The notes under the pieces were generated by a model. It saw nothing but the letters and a program-made list of their open reading frames with translations, was not told where the DNA came from and made no database searches. 64,000 nucleotides of DNA from Symbiodinium microadriaticum (Eukaryota > Sar > Dinophyceae > Suessiales > Symbiodiniaceae): the NCBI GenBank assembly GCA_001939145.1, contig LSRX01001113.1, forward strand, positions 32,127 to 96,126, given 5' to 3'. The translations under genes and the position numbers were made by a program. Below, piece after piece: positions 1 through 9,118 of the stretch. The stretch's first letter is position 1. Each line of letters opens with the position of its first letter.

Positions 1-1
1 C

Positions 2-1195
2 CTGTTTGTGGAGCGTGCTGTTTCCTGCATCATTGCATATGCTCATGAACAGGGCGCTGCAATGCCTCTGCATTTGCGTGACCAGCTGCTCGGGCCCTGC
101 CCTGCTGCGTCGCGCCTTGTTTTGGGAGCTTTGCCGCGCTCGCACGCTTTGCGTCCACTCGTGCCTGAGTTTGGATGCTATGTCAAGGTGCTCTGTCGTC
201 CCTCAAGCGATGCGCTCATGCCCTTTCTGCGCACGCATCCTAAAGGTGCCAAGATTACTGCTCGTTTCTTGAATGGGGCTCCAGGGTCAGGCGGGCAGCA
301 TGCTTGTGCACCTTATTTGGACCATGTTGACCTCACAACGTGTCAGGAACAGCAGAGTTTTTCGATTGAAGATGTTGCTCTAGGTGCATATGAAGATGTG
401 TCTTGTGCTAGTGACACTTCCCTGCACAAGGGTTGCAAAGCTGAGTGCATCAGTGAGCGACTCCTCCGAAGAGGTTTTGTCACGAAGTGTGAGCTTTCCG
501 AGCTTCTGGATGCTCTGCCCTCAGATAAGAAGTTTGCTTCAAACAGAGGGCAGTGTATCGATACCACCGAGACATGGACTACAGGTGTCTATCGATTTTC
601 GGAGAAGCCTGGGTTGCGGACGAACATGCATGCATATCCGAGAACGACTCGCTTGCTTTCATCGCTTGTTGCCGCAGTTTTCCGTGGGTGTGCTTTTTCC
701 TCGGTAGGGTTGTTTAAGAACCTTAAGACCTCCCCCCACAGAGACGTAAACAACTCCCAGGGCGTGCCAAATTTGCTCGTGCCTTGCTCGGACTTCACCG
801 GCGGCTCTGTCAAAGTGTACGACAGTGATGATTCGAAGGAACCCACGTTCCTTGATGTTAGCAAGAGGCCGGCCAAGCTTGATGCATCCAAAGTCCACCC
901 AACGGAAGATTGGAATGGTGATCGCCTGCTTTTGGTTGCTTTTCATGTGCAGGGAGCTTGCTCCCTGCGTGACATGGATGCAAAGACGTGTAGCAGGTTG
1001 GGCCTACAGTTGGAGGTTGCGTCGCGAGCCCCCGTGTTAGATGGTTGCAACAGTGGTGCTGCAAGCTCAGTTGAGACTGTATTCATTGGAGTGCCTCACG
1101 GGCCCGAGGAGTTCGTTCGCAAGGCGGTGGCAGCAGGTCACCCTGGATATGGACAGACTCATTTCTCCGGCAGTCGATGCTGCCACCAAAGCTAA
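2..1195 (+). pseudogene. DIRS-like pol, N-terminal part with 2OG-Fe(II) oxygenase-like domain (partial)
   Basis: The reading frame is already open at the window edge, so the 5' end is missing. Counting from codon 8, residues about 200-330 carry a pattern typical of 2-oxoglutarate/Fe(II) dioxygenases: H244-R-D246 in PHRDVNNS, a distal H297, and R306 nine residues later in GDRLLLVAF. The GLRTNM block before it and the following PEEFV-A--HP block recur in the second pol at 6549, so this is a family feature. No methyltransferase-like module lies between the oxygenase-like domain and the RT here, unlike the second pol. The frame stops at 1195, while coding similarity continues from about 1149 in another frame, which implies one frameshift. 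The fold assignment rests on motif spacing only; substrate and activity are unknown. Confidence 0.7.
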
Positions 1196-2267
1196 TTTTT
1201 GCGATGATGTCTCTGTTGTCTCGCGGAAACGAGCTGACACCCTCAGCAGGTGGAGTGCGCGAGCCAGAGAGTTGGACAAACAAGAGGTTCGGGCAAATTC
1301 ACAGAGGCCTGCCCACCTTCAGAAGCTGCTGGTCGGCAAGAGGATCCTTTTGTGGAAGGAGATCCTTTCTGAGATTGGCTACCCGGACACTTCTATCCTT
1401 GATGAGGTTGAAGCTGGCTTGCCGTTGACAGGCTGGATGAACCCGTCGCAGGTTTTCCAACAACGTGCGCGCCCACCGACTATGTCTGTCAGTACCGTAC
1501 TTGCAATGAACAAAGGTTTTCATGCTCTAGTCAGGAGGCGGCTTGCAAAACGTCAAGATCCTGAAGTCGAAGAGAAAACCTGGCGAGAAACGGAGGAGGA
1601 GCTCGCTAAGGGCTGGTTCTGGATCGATCATTCCGGTTCTTGGGAAGGAAAGATCATCGCTCACCGTTTCGGGCTCCTACAGAAGCTCAAGCTGCGGACG
1701 ATTGATGACTGCAGTGTTGGTGGTCTAAACTGCACAGTTGGACTGCCTGACAAGATGCGGGTGCATTCTATCGACATCCTCTCTTCGATGCTTCGCCGGG
1801 CGTTGGAGCTTTGCGGAGGCAGGGCGTCGTGCAAGTGGGTAGGCAGAACGTATGACCTTCAGGCGGCTTACAGGCAATTCGGCATCGACTCCTTTACTCG
1901 GGAGCTTCTTAGGATTGCGGTCAACCGCCCTGGATCTGATGAGCCGGTTCTGCTGGGCGCCAACAGTTTACCCTTTGGCGCAGTGGGATCTGTATCGGGG
2001 TTCCTGAGGCTGTCGATGGCCCTGTGGGCCACAGGACTCATAGGATTGCAGCTATGTTGGTCCGCCTTCTACGACGATTTTCCTACAGTCACATCTGACC
2101 CCCTTAGGGAGAGCACTGAATCGACGGCCCATGGACTTTTTACCCTTCTTGGCATGGACTACGCTACTGAAATACCTCTGCTGACGAGCGAAGCAATGAC
2201 AGCTAGTACCTTTTTGCGTCTTGACGAGCCACTGTTGTGGCGAGCGAAGAAAACTCAAAAACCTTAA
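1149..2267 (+). pseudogene. DIRS-like pol, reverse transcriptase part
   Basis: This continues the preceding ORF after a frameshift near 1150. The RT palm motifs are visible: RTIDD at the finger/palm entry, TYDLQAAYRQ (motif A, Asp codon at 1854), LPFGA (motif B) and FYDDF (motif C, Asp codons at 2073 and 2076). The xYRQF and LPFG forms are those of DIRS/Ngaro-type RTs rather than LINEs. The ORF ends shortly after LGMDYATE, where an RNase H domain would be expected, so the 3' part of pol is missing. A remnant of the expected type is found far away at 17387. The likely role was cDNA synthesis of a tyrosine-recombinase retroelement; this copy is not functional as it stands. Confidence 0.85.
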
Positions 2268-2426
2268 TGCCCTAACCCGTGTGCTGCCTTCCCCACCTTA
2301 AGCAATGCTGCTTCTGTCTTTGGCTTGAGAGATTTTCTTGAATGCTTTATAGCGACTCTTTTGCAACATTGCTGTTCAAGGTGGGAAGACGGGTCTCGAA
2401 TAGCTGCTTTAGACCGGGCGGGGCGC

Positions 2427-2828
2427 ATGGATGTGTCCGACAATCCTTCGGACGCGCCTTCTCCTCGGGAAGCCGTCACCAGCCTATCTGGTCTTGAGCA
2501 GCGTTTGCAGCACGTTGAGCGCTCTTTTCGTGACTTAGAGCGGCGTCTCAACACGGTACAGTTGCGACTGTGCGACTTGGAGGACGACCTTCAGGCCTGC
2601 CAGGCTCAGCTGCGGGGCTCGTTCGGTATTCCTCTGACTGAGGAAGTTGGCATTTTGCGGCGCTTGGTCACAGAATTGACTGAGGTTTCTAACAGAGTGT
2701 CTCCGGAAGTCACTCGCCTATTGCACTGGCGCCAGCGCTTCACGCGAAGCTTGCAGACTCAGCTCATGCTGATATCACACCAGTTTCAGCTAGCATGTCC
2801 CCAGCTTGATTTGAACACGTTAGATTGA
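2427..2828 (+). CDS. Short coiled-coil protein between RT and recombinase
   Basis: A 133-residue ORF if started at the ATG at 2427 (an open frame extends to 2325 with no ATG). From about residue 20 it shows regular leucine heptads (SGLEQRLQHVERSFRDLERR and following) and then a shorter helical stretch, so a coiled coil is likely. No enzymatic motif is seen. It lies 159 bp after the truncated RT frame and about 185 bp before the recombinase ATG, on the same strand. It could be a small structural protein of the retroelement, a remnant of a gag-like coiled coil, or a chance ORF. I do not recognise a family. Confidence 0.4.
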   Translation: MDVSDNPSDAPSPREAVTSLSGLEQRLQHVERSFRDLERRLNTVQLRLCDLEDDLQACQAQLRGSFGIPLTEEVGILRRLVTELTEVSNRVSPEVTRLLHWRQRFTRSLQTQLMLISHQFQLACPQLDLNTLD

Positions 2829-3013
2829 TCGTGTGGAGCGTCAGCCTCGTCTTCGTGTGCATAAAACAGGCAACGCTTCGCTTTTGATCCGCTGTGCTCG
2901 CATTACAGCTAAATTTTGCATGATTTCTTGGCATGACTCTCGGTTTCGCCTGTTTGCTTGCTCAGTGCCTTGTCCTTGTGAGTTTGGGGAAAGCGGGGAC
3001 TGCAGCACTACTC

Positions 3014-4834
3014 ATGGAATCTGAAGATAAGACGATCAAGAAGCCCCGGGTTGCTTCTGATTCTGCCTTTGAGGCTCACTTGAGTGCCAGCCTTCGAACT
3101 GCTCAGGCATCGATCTTCAGAATGCCTTGGGAACTCCCTGAGAGGAGAAACCATCTTTTGGATTTTCAGGTGCCGTTGGGTAAAGGACCTTTGCCCTTGG
3201 TACCTGTTCCCAGTGCAGAGAAACAAGCCGTTCAGCCTGAACCTGCTGTCAGTTTCTCTACGAGGTTTTCGAGGGTGCGACATGATTTATCGTGGGAGGC
3301 CAAGACCGAGAAGAGGATGGTAGCCGCCGTTCGCAAATGGACTGCGATTGTAATGAGGAGCCCGCAATCTTTTGATGTTGGGCGCAGGGTCACTCCAACT
3401 ACGGCTGCGCCGATGGGTGTGCAGGTATCACGCTCGTTGCGACATGTATTTTCTGGTAAAGCTGCTGGAACGCTGCACAGTCGAGCTGACCCTCTTATCA
3501 GGTTTATTGAGTGGGCTGACAGGTCAGTGATCCCGGCCTTTCCCTTCTCCGAGGAGAGCCTTTATTCTTTTGCCTGTGAATGTGAGGGTAGATGTTCGCC
3601 CAGCTTCCTCAAAAGCTTGATGAGCAGTATTAGTTTTTGTTTTCATATTCTTGGTGCCGGTAGTGCTCAGGAGGCCATCAACAGCATGAGATTGGTCGGG
3701 GTAGCCAGAGCATGTTATTTGACAAAGAGGAAGAGATTCCAGCGACCCCCACTCACCACAGACATGGTGCTTCGTCTTGAGAAGCTGGTCGTGACGGCGG
3801 GTGGGGACAAGGTTGATCGCTTCATTGCAGGTTTCTTCTTGTTGTCTGTGTACATGAGGGGTCGGTATTCCGACACACAGAACATGTGCAACATCTTCGA
3901 GGATCGCCCCAGCCCCGATCCGACTGGACTTGGCGGTTATTTGCAGGCTGATGTTGCTAGGTCTAAGACGTCTTACACTACAGAAAGAAAGACTCAGTTG
4001 CTGCCCATGGTCGCTCCCAGACATGGCTTGTCGGATGACGATTGGTTCACGGCCTGGTCTCAGGTTCGGCAAGAAGTTCGGGTACCGATAGGCGAGGGTA
4101 AGCCTGTGCTCCCGGCGATTTTGACTACAGGGCACTGGGCGGGGCATCCACCAAGCGCGGCAGTGGCTGCGGGTTGGCTACGCAGCTTACTCAGGAAGTG
4201 TGGGGTGCCTGAGATCCAGTGTTCTCGAGTGGGCACGCATTCGTGCAAGGCCACTTGCCTGTCTTGGTGTGCACGCTTTGGGATAGACAACTATGACCAG
4301 AGGGTCCTGGGATTTCATACCGCTCCAGGCGATCGGAGCGCTCAGGTTTACAGCAGGGATGCTGTGTCAGCCTCAGTCCGGGTCTTGGAGGAAGTGCTGT
4401 CCATGATAAGGAGTGCTGAGTTTGCCCCGGACAATACACGGTCAGGATACTTTCCTACTGTTGATGATGCCGATGCAGGCTACAATGTCGATGGTTCGGG
4501 ATCGGAGGATTCTCTTGATGAAGAGGAGAACGAGGCTGATTGTGAACAGCTTGAACGTGCTCTGGATAGGGTAGCGGATGATTGGGCCGAGGAAGTGCCC
4601 AATCGACCGTTGAAGGCTGAGCAACTTGTTCGGAGTCGCGCCTCGCGCATGTTACACGTTCTCGCCGATGAGAGTGGCAACCTCCTGACGTGTGGGAGGG
4701 CTTGCACTAAGAATTACGAGAGGGTCGCTGCGGTGCCGTCTTTCTTGTATCCGGTTTGCAATCGATGCTTTGCAGCCGTGCAGCGAGATCCTCCCGAGAC
4801 GCCGGGTGCTGCATCGTCCCAGCAGCCGGGGTGA
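3014..4834 (+). CDS. Tyrosine recombinase of DIRS/Ngaro-like retroelement
   Basis: A 606-residue uninterrupted ORF from the ATG at 3014 (an open frame runs further 5' without a better start). The tyrosine-recombinase signature is complete, with one substitution: R284 in RGRYSD (box I), H409-S-C-K412 (HxxR with Arg replaced by Lys), H435 in VLGFHT and the nucleophile Y446 in QVYSRDA. The region before residue 270 is helical and would form the core-binding domain. After the catalytic domain come an acidic stretch and a Cys-rich tail (CGRxC...CNRC, residues about 555-595) that could bind zinc. Such enzymes integrate the circular cDNA of DIRS-type elements by strand exchange. It follows the truncated pol and precedes gag; which of the two it belongs to cannot be decided here. 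Confidence 0.8.
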   Translation: MESEDKTIKKPRVASDSAFEAHLSASLRTAQASIFRMPWELPERRNHLLDFQVPLGKGPLPLVPVPSAEKQAVQPEPAVSFSTRFSRVRHDLSWEAKTEKRMVAAVRKWTAIVMRSPQSFDVGRRVTPTTAAPMGVQVSRSLRHVFSGKAAGTLHSRADPLIRFIEWADRSVIPAFPFSEESLYSFACECEGRCSPSFLKSLMSSISFCFHILGAGSAQEAINSMRLVGVARACYLTKRKRFQRPPLTTDMVLRLEKLVVTAGGDKVDRFIAGFFLLSVYMRGRYSDTQNMCNIFEDRPSPDPTGLGGYLQADVARSKTSYTTERKTQLLPMVAPRHGLSDDDWFTAWSQVRQEVRVPIGEGKPVLPAILTTGHWAGHPPSAAVAAGWLRSLLRKCGVPEIQCSRVGTHSCKATCLSWCARFGIDNYDQRVLGFHTAPGDRSAQVYSRDAVSASVRVLEEVLSMIRSAEFAPDNTRSGYFPTVDDADAGYNVDGSGSEDSLDEEENEADCEQLERALDRVADDWAEEVPNRPLKAEQLVRSRASRMLHVLADESGNLLTCGRACTKNYERVAAVPSFLYPVCNRCFAAVQRDPPETPGAASSQQPG

Positions 4835-5348
4835 AATCATCTTGGAGATGATTTTGGAGTGGAGTTGAGTGTGTGCCTGAGATCGGTGTGCCGGTTTGGC
4901 CCCGACTATAGTGGTCAGGACGGTGTGCGTGGCCCCGCTCCTTAGGTAGGTGTTGGTGTGCCACATGGCCCCAGACAGTGTGAATTTTAGGTCGGTGTGT
5001 CTGTGCGACCCCGCAACCTGCATCTGGCGATTATGAGCTGGAACACAACCGAGATTGGAGGCAGTGTGTTTTGTGTGACCCTGCTTTTGTTATGCTTGCT
5101 GTGAGCTGTTGGCACATACATCCAATGTGTGTGGCTGCAGTCATTTGGTGTTTCAGCTCATTGAAACTGCGGTGTGCTTCGCCCCGCTGGTTTCAGTTTT
5201 CGGCAAGATGATCGAATCGTCTGCGAAACAAACACTGTATATGTTGGCACGAGCGAGTGGTGTGCGCGCATGCTTGCCGACGGCGACACACTCTTGCAGC
5301 AGAGTAATTCATAGGTGCTGATTGCAGCAAACTGGCTCAAGCCTAGCC
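4835..5348 (+). repeat. Inter-ORF region with six degenerate CGGTGTG...GGCCCCG motifs
   Basis: This non-coding stretch between the recombinase stop and the gag start contains a motif CGGTGTG, a gap of about 3-9 nt, then GGCCCCG, with variants. Occurrences start near 4884, 4921, 4954, 4993, 5062 and 5169. Spacing grows from about 35 to over 100 nt. It may be the terminal or leader region of a retroelement with promoter or packaging function; that is inference. The 9-mer TGGCTCAAG at 5333-5341, just upstream of the gag ATG, matches the 3' end of the dinoflagellate spliced leader and may be chance. Confidence 0.5.
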
Positions 5349-6524
5349 ATGAGCATCACCGAGAGTGAGGCGAGGGCTCAGAAGCTGGGGTTATCTGCTG
5401 ACGTGCTGCAGCTTGTTGTTGACGGTGGTGTCAACACATTGGCCAAATTCGCGTATGTCAGTAGTTTCATCCCTGGCCAGAGTGATGAAACTCCTTTTGT
5501 GACAGCTTTGAAGGAGTTGCTTAAGAGGGACGCCACGGTGGGCGAATTGTCCGTGTTTCGTCGCCTTCACTCCGAGTCCTATGCATTGGTGGCCGCCGAG
5601 CTGAAAGCCCAGGTCGAGAGGACCACTGATGCCCCGGCACGCAGCCTCGCGGCTCCTGATCGCGCGGACCTTCTTGCCCGTCAGGTGCAAAAATATCCTG
5701 GCCTGACGATTGCTGGGCCCAACGAACCCAGCGATAGGTCAGTTGATCGCTGCTGTCAGATGTACGAAAATAATCGACTTAGTTATTTGCCTCTTAGTTG
5801 GTGCATGAGCAAGGACGATGAAACTCGCAATTCCCGTGACAAAGAGGACAGGACGCTCACTGTTGACAACAGTGGGAACGTTCACATCAAGAATGCTGAC
5901 ATCAAGGGCGAGGCCGACTTGAGTACCGATTTGTTGCTAAAATTTGCATTGACACGCAGAGGACTTGCCCTTGAACAGGCGGGTTTGTTGGACTTTAAGG
6001 AACACGAGAAGTGGGCTGAGCGTTTGCTGCATTCCAGGTATCGAGAGGTGCCAGCTGGATACGTCAGGGTCAGCATCCAGCAGTTGCTACAGGCAGATAA
6101 GCAGTTGTTTGTTGTGGCCGCAAACGAGTGTCGCAGCGGTGTTCAGGTTACCGCTGCAGGTAGACCATTAGATGCAGTGTGGATGAGGTGCGCGGACTCG
6201 TCCGAAGTGGCGCACTTGTTGGCCCCCCTTGCGGCCCCACCTAAGGCCCCGATGATTGAACGGCCAGCGCCGTATCGTGCTGACCGTGGCAGGGGCAAAG
6301 GTGCCAACAAAGGTAAGCAGAGACGTGAGGTACGTATGCCTGATGACTTGAAGGACGGTCACTCTTGTACAACCAAAGGAGTGCCTATATGCTTTGACGC
6401 GCAGCGAGGCAAGTGTACCAGACAGTTGACAGGTAACAAGTGCTTTCGTGGTGCCCATGTATGTTGCTTTTGCTTTCAGCCGGGCCATTTCTATCCGAAT
6501 TGTCCCAAACGCAAAAAGGAGTGA
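5349..6524 (+). CDS. Gag-like protein with C-terminal CCHC zinc knuckle
   Basis: A 391-residue ORF from the ATG at 5349, chosen over the non-ATG codon at 5322. The N-terminal two thirds is mixed helical and not recognisable by motif. A basic, Gly/Lys-rich linker (GRGKGANKGKQRR) precedes a Cys/His region that ends in C-x2-C-x4-H-x4-C (CFCFQPGHFYPNC within it) and a basic tail, which is the form of a retroviral-type nucleocapsid knuckle. Upstream Cys residues (ICFDAQRGKC...NKCFRGAHVC) could form a second CCCH-type finger. The expected role is packaging of retroelement RNA. The pol ORF begins 24 nt after the stop, on the same strand and in the same frame, consistent with a gag-pol unit. Confidence 0.75.
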   Translation: MSITESEARAQKLGLSADVLQLVVDGGVNTLAKFAYVSSFIPGQSDETPFVTALKELLKRDATVGELSVFRRLHSESYALVAAELKAQVERTTDAPARSLAAPDRADLLARQVQKYPGLTIAGPNEPSDRSVDRCCQMYENNRLSYLPLSWCMSKDDETRNSRDKEDRTLTVDNSGNVHIKNADIKGEADLSTDLLLKFALTRRGLALEQAGLLDFKEHEKWAERLLHSRYREVPAGYVRVSIQQLLQADKQLFVVAANECRSGVQVTAAGRPLDAVWMRCADSSEVAHLLAPLAAPPKAPMIERPAPYRADRGRGKGANKGKQRREVRMPDDLKDGHSCTTKGVPICFDAQRGKCTRQLTGNKCFRGAHVCCFCFQPGHFYPNCPKRKKE

Positions 6525-6548
6525 CTAGGATCTGAAAGTCCTCCTGAC

Positions 6549-9051
6549 ATGTCAATTTGTGACGAAGGTGCATGCGTTTCATTGCATGGTGAGCACGTTG
6601 ACGCTGAGGCTTGTGAAGTCGAGTCCATTAGCGACGAAAGTGTTCATCAGGAATTTGGATGCTCGGTTGAAGACCGAGCTTCGGAACTGTTGCAGCAGGA
6701 CTGTTTGATATCACCATCGGATTTGTCCTCCCTCTTTTCTTCTCTACCCCATGAGGATCCTTCTCGGGCGAGCGGATGTGAGGGTGCCTCCTTTTCAACA
6801 GGAGCGTTCTGCAGAGTTAAAGTTGGACTCAGGACTAATATGTCTAGATTCCCTAAGGTCAGTCAATTGGCGGCCCGATTCGTTCGCCAACAGTTGCCCA
6901 ACTTGCGATTCACCAGCATTGTTATGTTCCAAAATGTCATGACCGAACCGCACGTGGATGCCCAAAACTCATTCCTGCCGAATGCTGTGTGCGCCCTTAG
7001 TGACTTTAAGGACGGTCAGGTGTGGGTTGAACGGGATGGTGGTGACAGCGTGTTTGATTTCCAAGGCACTTTGCGGCGTGGTGTGGACCTCAGCCTTGAT
7101 GGCTCTCACGCCGTCTTTTCGGCACGGCGCCTTGTTCATGCCACTCGGCCTTGGTCCGGGTGTCGTCTTGTGCTGGTGGCATTTTCCATTTCTGCGGTGC
7201 ATGGCCTGAGTGCTGACCACATGGCAACATTGCGTCGACTTGAGTTTCATGTGCCATCTGAAACCGAAATCTTGAATGCCGAACATTCGGCTGCTGTTTG
7301 TTACACTGTCCCAATTGTCCGTGATACGGCGGCCACGGCCACGGACGAGTTTCCGAAAACCTCGGCACTGCCCCCTGAACCGCCTATGCAAATAGACTCA
7401 TCAGGTTCGGCTCCTAGCGGTCCGTTGGGTCTTGGGGGGTGTTCTGGTGGTTCAGGGTCTCCTGCAGGTGCCTCGCCCGAACGGGGTTTTGTGCTTGAGA
7501 TATTTGCCAGAACCGGTGCCTTGTCGCGCGAGTTCCATCAGCTAGGTTTCGAGGTCATGCCAATCGACAAAGGCGCCCATCGTCTACCGTTGGCCAAGTT
7601 GTGCTCATTGGATCTGGCTCTTGCCAGTTCTTGGCAGTACTTGACACATGTGCTTGATCAGTTCCCTGTTCGATACATCCATGTTGAGCTGCCCTATGCG
7701 ACTTTCGGTCCCACTCAGGGATTGCGCCAGCTTGTGTCAGGTGTCCCCGTGCATTCTGACAATGGTGATGCTTCGATTGGATCAAGGCTAGCTTTGGCTG
7801 ACTCCTTGTTGTCCCATGTCGTTAACTTCTTGAGAGTCGCATCGGTCAAGAGTATTATTTGGACGTTGGAACATCCTCACTCCAGCTTCTTGTGGAGCAT
7901 GCCCGAGGTGCGTCTTTTGCAGGTCATGCCGACGACATCTGTCGTGTACGACTTGTGCAACTTTGGAACCCCTCATCGTTTGCGTCGGCAATTCCTCACA
8001 ACATGTAAGGAACTTGCTTCATTGAACCAAACGTGCCAGGGCAATCATCCTCATGTTCCGATCGCTTCGGGTGTAGAGACTCACCCCAAGTCGCTCTGCC
8101 GACAAGTTGCCGCTGCTGTAGCCAAGTGTTTGGGTGTAGCGACAGATGACCCTGGCCCTGCTCCCGCGCCGCCTCCTGTTGCTCAGCAGCGTCGGGGAAA
8201 GGCGCCGGCCAATCTCCTTCCTGAGTTTGGCCTCGTGAAACTGTGCGTGTCAACTTTCCTGCCCGAGGTCGATCATAAACAATGTCTTGTGCACCCTCTT
8301 CGCGACATTCCTGCAGGTTCTAAGCTCTTGGCCGCTACACCATTGGGGAATTCGGGCGACTTCGAGCTTAAAATTGGTGTGTATGCGAGCCCTGAAGAAT
8401 TTGTCGAACAGGCCCGTGATCTTCGACACCCATTTGAATCCTTCAGTGTCATTCCTGATGTAGTTAAGCGTAAGCTTTTTGAGGCTTTGGTGAAGGGTCC
8501 TGTGTGGGTTACTAGGCATAGGGTTGCAACTTTGACAAAATGGTTGCGTTGGGCTGTTGAGTTGGAAGATTTGGAGTCTGAGCTCAAAGAGAGCATGGAA
8601 CCTGAGGTCCGTGCTGTGCTCGGCCCCAAGCGTCTCTTGCTCTTAAGTCGCATAGCTGAGGACTTGGAATGGCCTGATACGGATTGGTTGGCAGATACTT
8701 GTAGAGGGTTTTCGGTTGTGGGTTTGCAGAAGCCCACGGGAGTGTTTAAAAAGGAACCCCGCCCGCAAGAGAGGACGGCAGAGGATTTCGCAAATGCGTG
8801 CAAGTTCATCCGCCCGGCTCTCCTTGGCAAGGTCCGGTCGGGTGGGGTCAACGAACACTCAGCTGAACTTTGGCAGAAAACTTTAGACGAGGTTCGCGAC
8901 GGTTTCTTGGAAGGACCTTTGACGGAAGACGAGCTTGACCGCAGGTACGGGGAACGTTGGGCACCCGTGCGTCGTTTTGCCGTCATTCAGTCTTCAAATG
9001 GCCGTCGTAAACTTAGACCGATAGATGACTATTCTGAGAATTTGGTTAACG
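6549..9051 (+). pseudogene. DIRS-like pol 5' part: 2OG-oxygenase-like + C5-methyltransferase-like + start of RT
   Basis: ATG at 6549; the element frame is cut at 9051 by a LINE (the open frame runs on to 9113 in LINE sequence). Domain 1, residues about 80-235, is 2OG-Fe(II)-oxygenase-like: H135-V-D137, H197 and R206, after a GLRTNM block shared with the first pol. Domain 2, residues about 313-540, is C5-DNA-methyltransferase-like: VLEIFARTGA (motif I, usual FAGTG changed), IDKGAH, ELPYATFG where a PPC motif is expected (Tyr383 in place of the catalytic Cys), WTLEHP (ENP-like), and FGTPHRLRRQF. Domain 3 begins RRFAVIQ and RPIDDYSENLVN, the RT entry, and continues after the LINE at 15834. The methyltransferase in this copy is probably inactive. 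Domain order is read directly; activities are inferred. Confidence 0.75.
9039..9051 (+). repeat. Left target-site duplication of LINE insertion
   Basis: AATTTGGTTAACG, identical to 15821-15833. It lies in the RT of the DIRS-like pol at codons for N-L-V-N. Dropping the LINE and one copy restores the frame. Confidence 0.92.
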
Positions 9052-9118
9052 AAGTCTCTCGGCCCGAGCACTTTTGCTGTGAGTCTGGGTGGGGTAGCTG
9101 TAGCTTGCCGTAGAGCGC

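Noticed and set aside
3524..4147. 207-codon antisense ORF over the tyrosine recombinase
   Set aside because: Shadow of the + strand gene; no domain, and the + frame has the full catalytic set.
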